DNA of 17,814 bases. Source: Acidobacteriota bacterium (lineage in GTDB: Bacteria; Acidobacteriota; Blastocatellia; Pyrinomonadales; Pyrinomonadaceae). How positions within the stretch are numbered: the stretch's first letter is position 1; every line of letters starts with the position of its first letter. The notes beneath the pieces are model-generated. The model saw nothing but the letters and a program-made list of their open reading frames with translations, was not told the DNA's origin and searched no databases. The stretch lies in the NCBI GenBank assembly GCA_003222835.1, contig QHXE01000066.1, positions 1 to 17,814 of the forward strand, given 5' to 3'. Position numbers and translations under genes: made by a program. This document shows positions 16,577-17,814 of the stretch, piece by piece.

Positions 16577-16620
16577 ATCTTTGCGTCTTTTGCGATAACC
16601 TTAGCGGTCTTTGCGTTAAT
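16577..16620. repeat. Dispersed CTTTGCGTC-type repeat, two units
   Basis: Two diverged units of about 21 bp lie head to tail: TTTGCGTCTTTTGCGATAACC, then TTAGCGGTCTTTGCGTTAAT. Both carry the core TTTGCG(T), known as a common short repeat between bacterial genes. It separates pyrE from truA and leaves a T-rich tail just before truA. I see no stable hairpin in it. Confidence 0.5.
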
Positions 16621-16637
16621 GTTTTCCCTTTTGAGAG

Positions 16638-17387
16638 ATGAACTTTAAGTTGCTCCTTCAATACGACGGAACAGACTTTCACGGCTGGCAGATGCAAGGG
16701 AAACTGCGCACCGTACAAGGCGAACTGACACGCGTGTTGTCTTTACTGGATGATCGACAAGTCATTGTTCATGGATCGGGGCGCACGGATGCCGGGGTGC
16801 ATGCCGAGGGTCAAGTCGCAAATGTGCAACTTCAGCGCGCGATAATGCCCTGGAAACTTCGCAACGCAATCAACGGAAATCTGGGTGGCGACCTGCGTGT
16901 CATCTTCGCGGAAAACGCTCCCGATGATTTTCATGCGCGCTATTCCGCGCTTAGCAAGACCTACGTTTACCGTGCAGTCCATGGTTCAGTGATATCGCCT
17001 TTCTGGGCGCGTTATGCACACCAGGAAGCGCGGTCGCTCGATCTCGATCGGATGCGCCGGTGTAATTCGTTGTTCATCGGTGAGCATGATTGGACAGCAT
17101 TTTCCTCTGCCCAATCGGATGTAGATTCTCGCGTGCGCAAGGTGACGGCCTTTGATATCTCGGATCGCTGGAATGGTCGAGGACGTTGTCACCTGATTGA
17201 GTTCACCATTACCGCGAATGGCTTTCTGCGCTACATGGCGCGTTCGATTGTTGGTACGTTGCTGGCCGTGGGTCGCGGGGAAATTGACGAAGCAACGGTG
17301 GAACGTGCGATTCAGCACGCCGATCGCAATCTCGCCGGCCCAACCGCGCCCGCGCACGGGTTAACGCTGAAAAGCGTGCAATACTGA
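16638..17387 (+). CDS. truA: tRNA pseudouridine(38-40) synthase
   Basis: The 249-residue protein has the TruA N-terminus LLLQYDGTDFHGWQMQ, the catalytic motif GSGRTDAGVHAEGQV with nucleophile Asp51, RYSALSKTYVYR, and HDWTAFSS. Near the end it has FTITANGFLRYMARSIVGTL, followed by APAHGLTLKSVQY. It converts U38-U40 of the tRNA anticodon arm to pseudouridine in the cytoplasm. The length matches the family. The start is the only ATG directly before the first strand, with only a weak GAGAG before it. The stop codon overlaps the -35 box of the next gene's promoter. Confidence 0.96.
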   Translation: MNFKLLLQYDGTDFHGWQMQGKLRTVQGELTRVLSLLDDRQVIVHGSGRTDAGVHAEGQVANVQLQRAIMPWKLRNAINGNLGGDLRVIFAENAPDDFHARYSALSKTYVYRAVHGSVISPFWARYAHQEARSLDLDRMRRCNSLFIGEHDWTAFSSAQSDVDSRVRKVTAFDISDRWNGRGRCHLIEFTITANGFLRYMARSIVGTLLAVGRGEIDEATVERAIQHADRNLAGPTAPAHGLTLKSVQY

Positions 17388-17412
17388 CAGCGCCAAGGCG
17401 CCACGCTATAAT
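17384..17412 (+). promoter_or_regulatory. sigma70-type promoter of the second Uma2 gene
   Basis: CTGACA (17384-17389, one mismatch to TTGACA) and TATAAT (17407-17412, perfect) are separated by an optimal 17 nt. The start would fall near 17419, giving a leader of about 18 nt before the ATG at 17437. The -35 box covers the truA stop codon. Confidence 0.75.
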
Positions 17413-17436
17413 GTCGCTGAAACTGCGAGCCTCAAA

Positions 17437-17814
17437 ATGAGCTTACCACGAACACAGTTTGGATATTCAGTAGATGAGTATCTCGCCATCGACCGAGGTT
17501 CTCAGGAGCGTTACGAATACCTCGATGGCGAGATCTATGCGATGGCCGGCGAGAGTCCGGCTCACGGTGATATCTGTACCAACATTACTGGTCTCCTCTA
17601 CATCGAGCTTAGACACGGGCCGTGTCATATATTTTCCAAAGACACTAAGGTTCGCAGTGGGCCCAGTCCAAAGCCGGGACGCAGAGAGGGCTTGTTTTCA
17701 TATCCCGACGTCGTGATCGTTTGTGACGAGATGCAATTTCACGATGAATATCGGGACGTGCTCTTGAATCCTATGGTCATCTTCGAAGTGGCTTCTCCTT
17801 ACACCGAGGACTTT
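17437..17814 (+). CDS. Uma2 family (DUF820) predicted endonuclease, 5' part
   Basis: The first 126 codons are present and the frame is open at the window edge. The N-terminus SVDEYLAIDRGSQERYEYLDGEIYAMAGESPAHG matches the family opening. YPDVVIVCDE carries D91 and LLNPMVIFEVASPYTEDF carries E117; the lysine/tyrosine motif should lie just beyond the edge. It is a different sub-branch from the Uma2 gene near 12 kb, so the two are not a recent duplication. A strong sigma70-type promoter lies immediately upstream. Confidence 0.85.
   Translation, partial: MSLPRTQFGYSVDEYLAIDRGSQERYEYLDGEIYAMAGESPAHGDICTNITGLLYIELRHGPCHIFSKDTKVRSGPSPKPGRREGLFSYPDVVIVCDEMQFHDEYRDVLLNPMVIFEVASPYTEDF

Overview
The window looks like chromosomal DNA from a Gram-negative, GC-moderate bacterium, most likely an Acidobacteriota of the Blastocatellia type. 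The clues are Oar-like TonB-dependent receptors carrying an N-terminal carboxypeptidase-regulatory (Ig-like) domain, a secreted penicillin-acylase-family enzyme, Uma2-family genes and small dispersed hairpin repeats between genes. The phylum is inferred from gene content; no rRNA or marker phylogeny was available.

Region 1 (1-3322, minus strand) holds an NtrC-type two-component system: a membrane histidine kinase followed by, and overlapping, a sigma54-dependent response regulator. Downstream of the regulator is a near-perfect sigma54 promoter core (144-157). It points at a gene that leaves the window and whose first visible codons read like a signal peptide. This is the most coherent regulatory story in the window: kinase, then NtrC-like activator, then a sigma54-driven gene for an exported protein.

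Region 2 (3323-8789, plus strand) is divergent from the kinase. It holds two full-length paralogous Oar-like TonB-dependent receptors joined by a TAATG stop/start overlap, so they are probably made together. Just after them is a roughly 23-nt piece identical to the conserved 3' half of tRNA-Ile, a possible trace of integration or recombination.

Region 3 (8890-12472, minus strand) contains a Uma2 gene, a secreted penicillin-acylase-family gene broken by an internal deletion plus frameshift, and thpR (RNA 2',3'-cyclic phosphodiesterase). thpR overlaps the acylase stop by ATGA. Upstream of the Uma2 gene is a 34-bp near-perfect inverted repeat around a 50-bp spacer, similar to a MITE or REP pair.

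Region 4 (12672-17814) holds a predicted exported beta-barrel protein, two tandem DedA/VTT-family membrane proteins, a convergent DEDDh exonuclease with an N-terminal helix-turn-helix-like extension, pyrE, truA and the start of a second Uma2 gene. The second Uma2 gene has a strong sigma70 promoter that overlaps the truA stop codon. Three kinds of short dispersed repeat sit in the gaps of this region. No CRISPR array, intact RNA gene, transposase or phage gene was seen.
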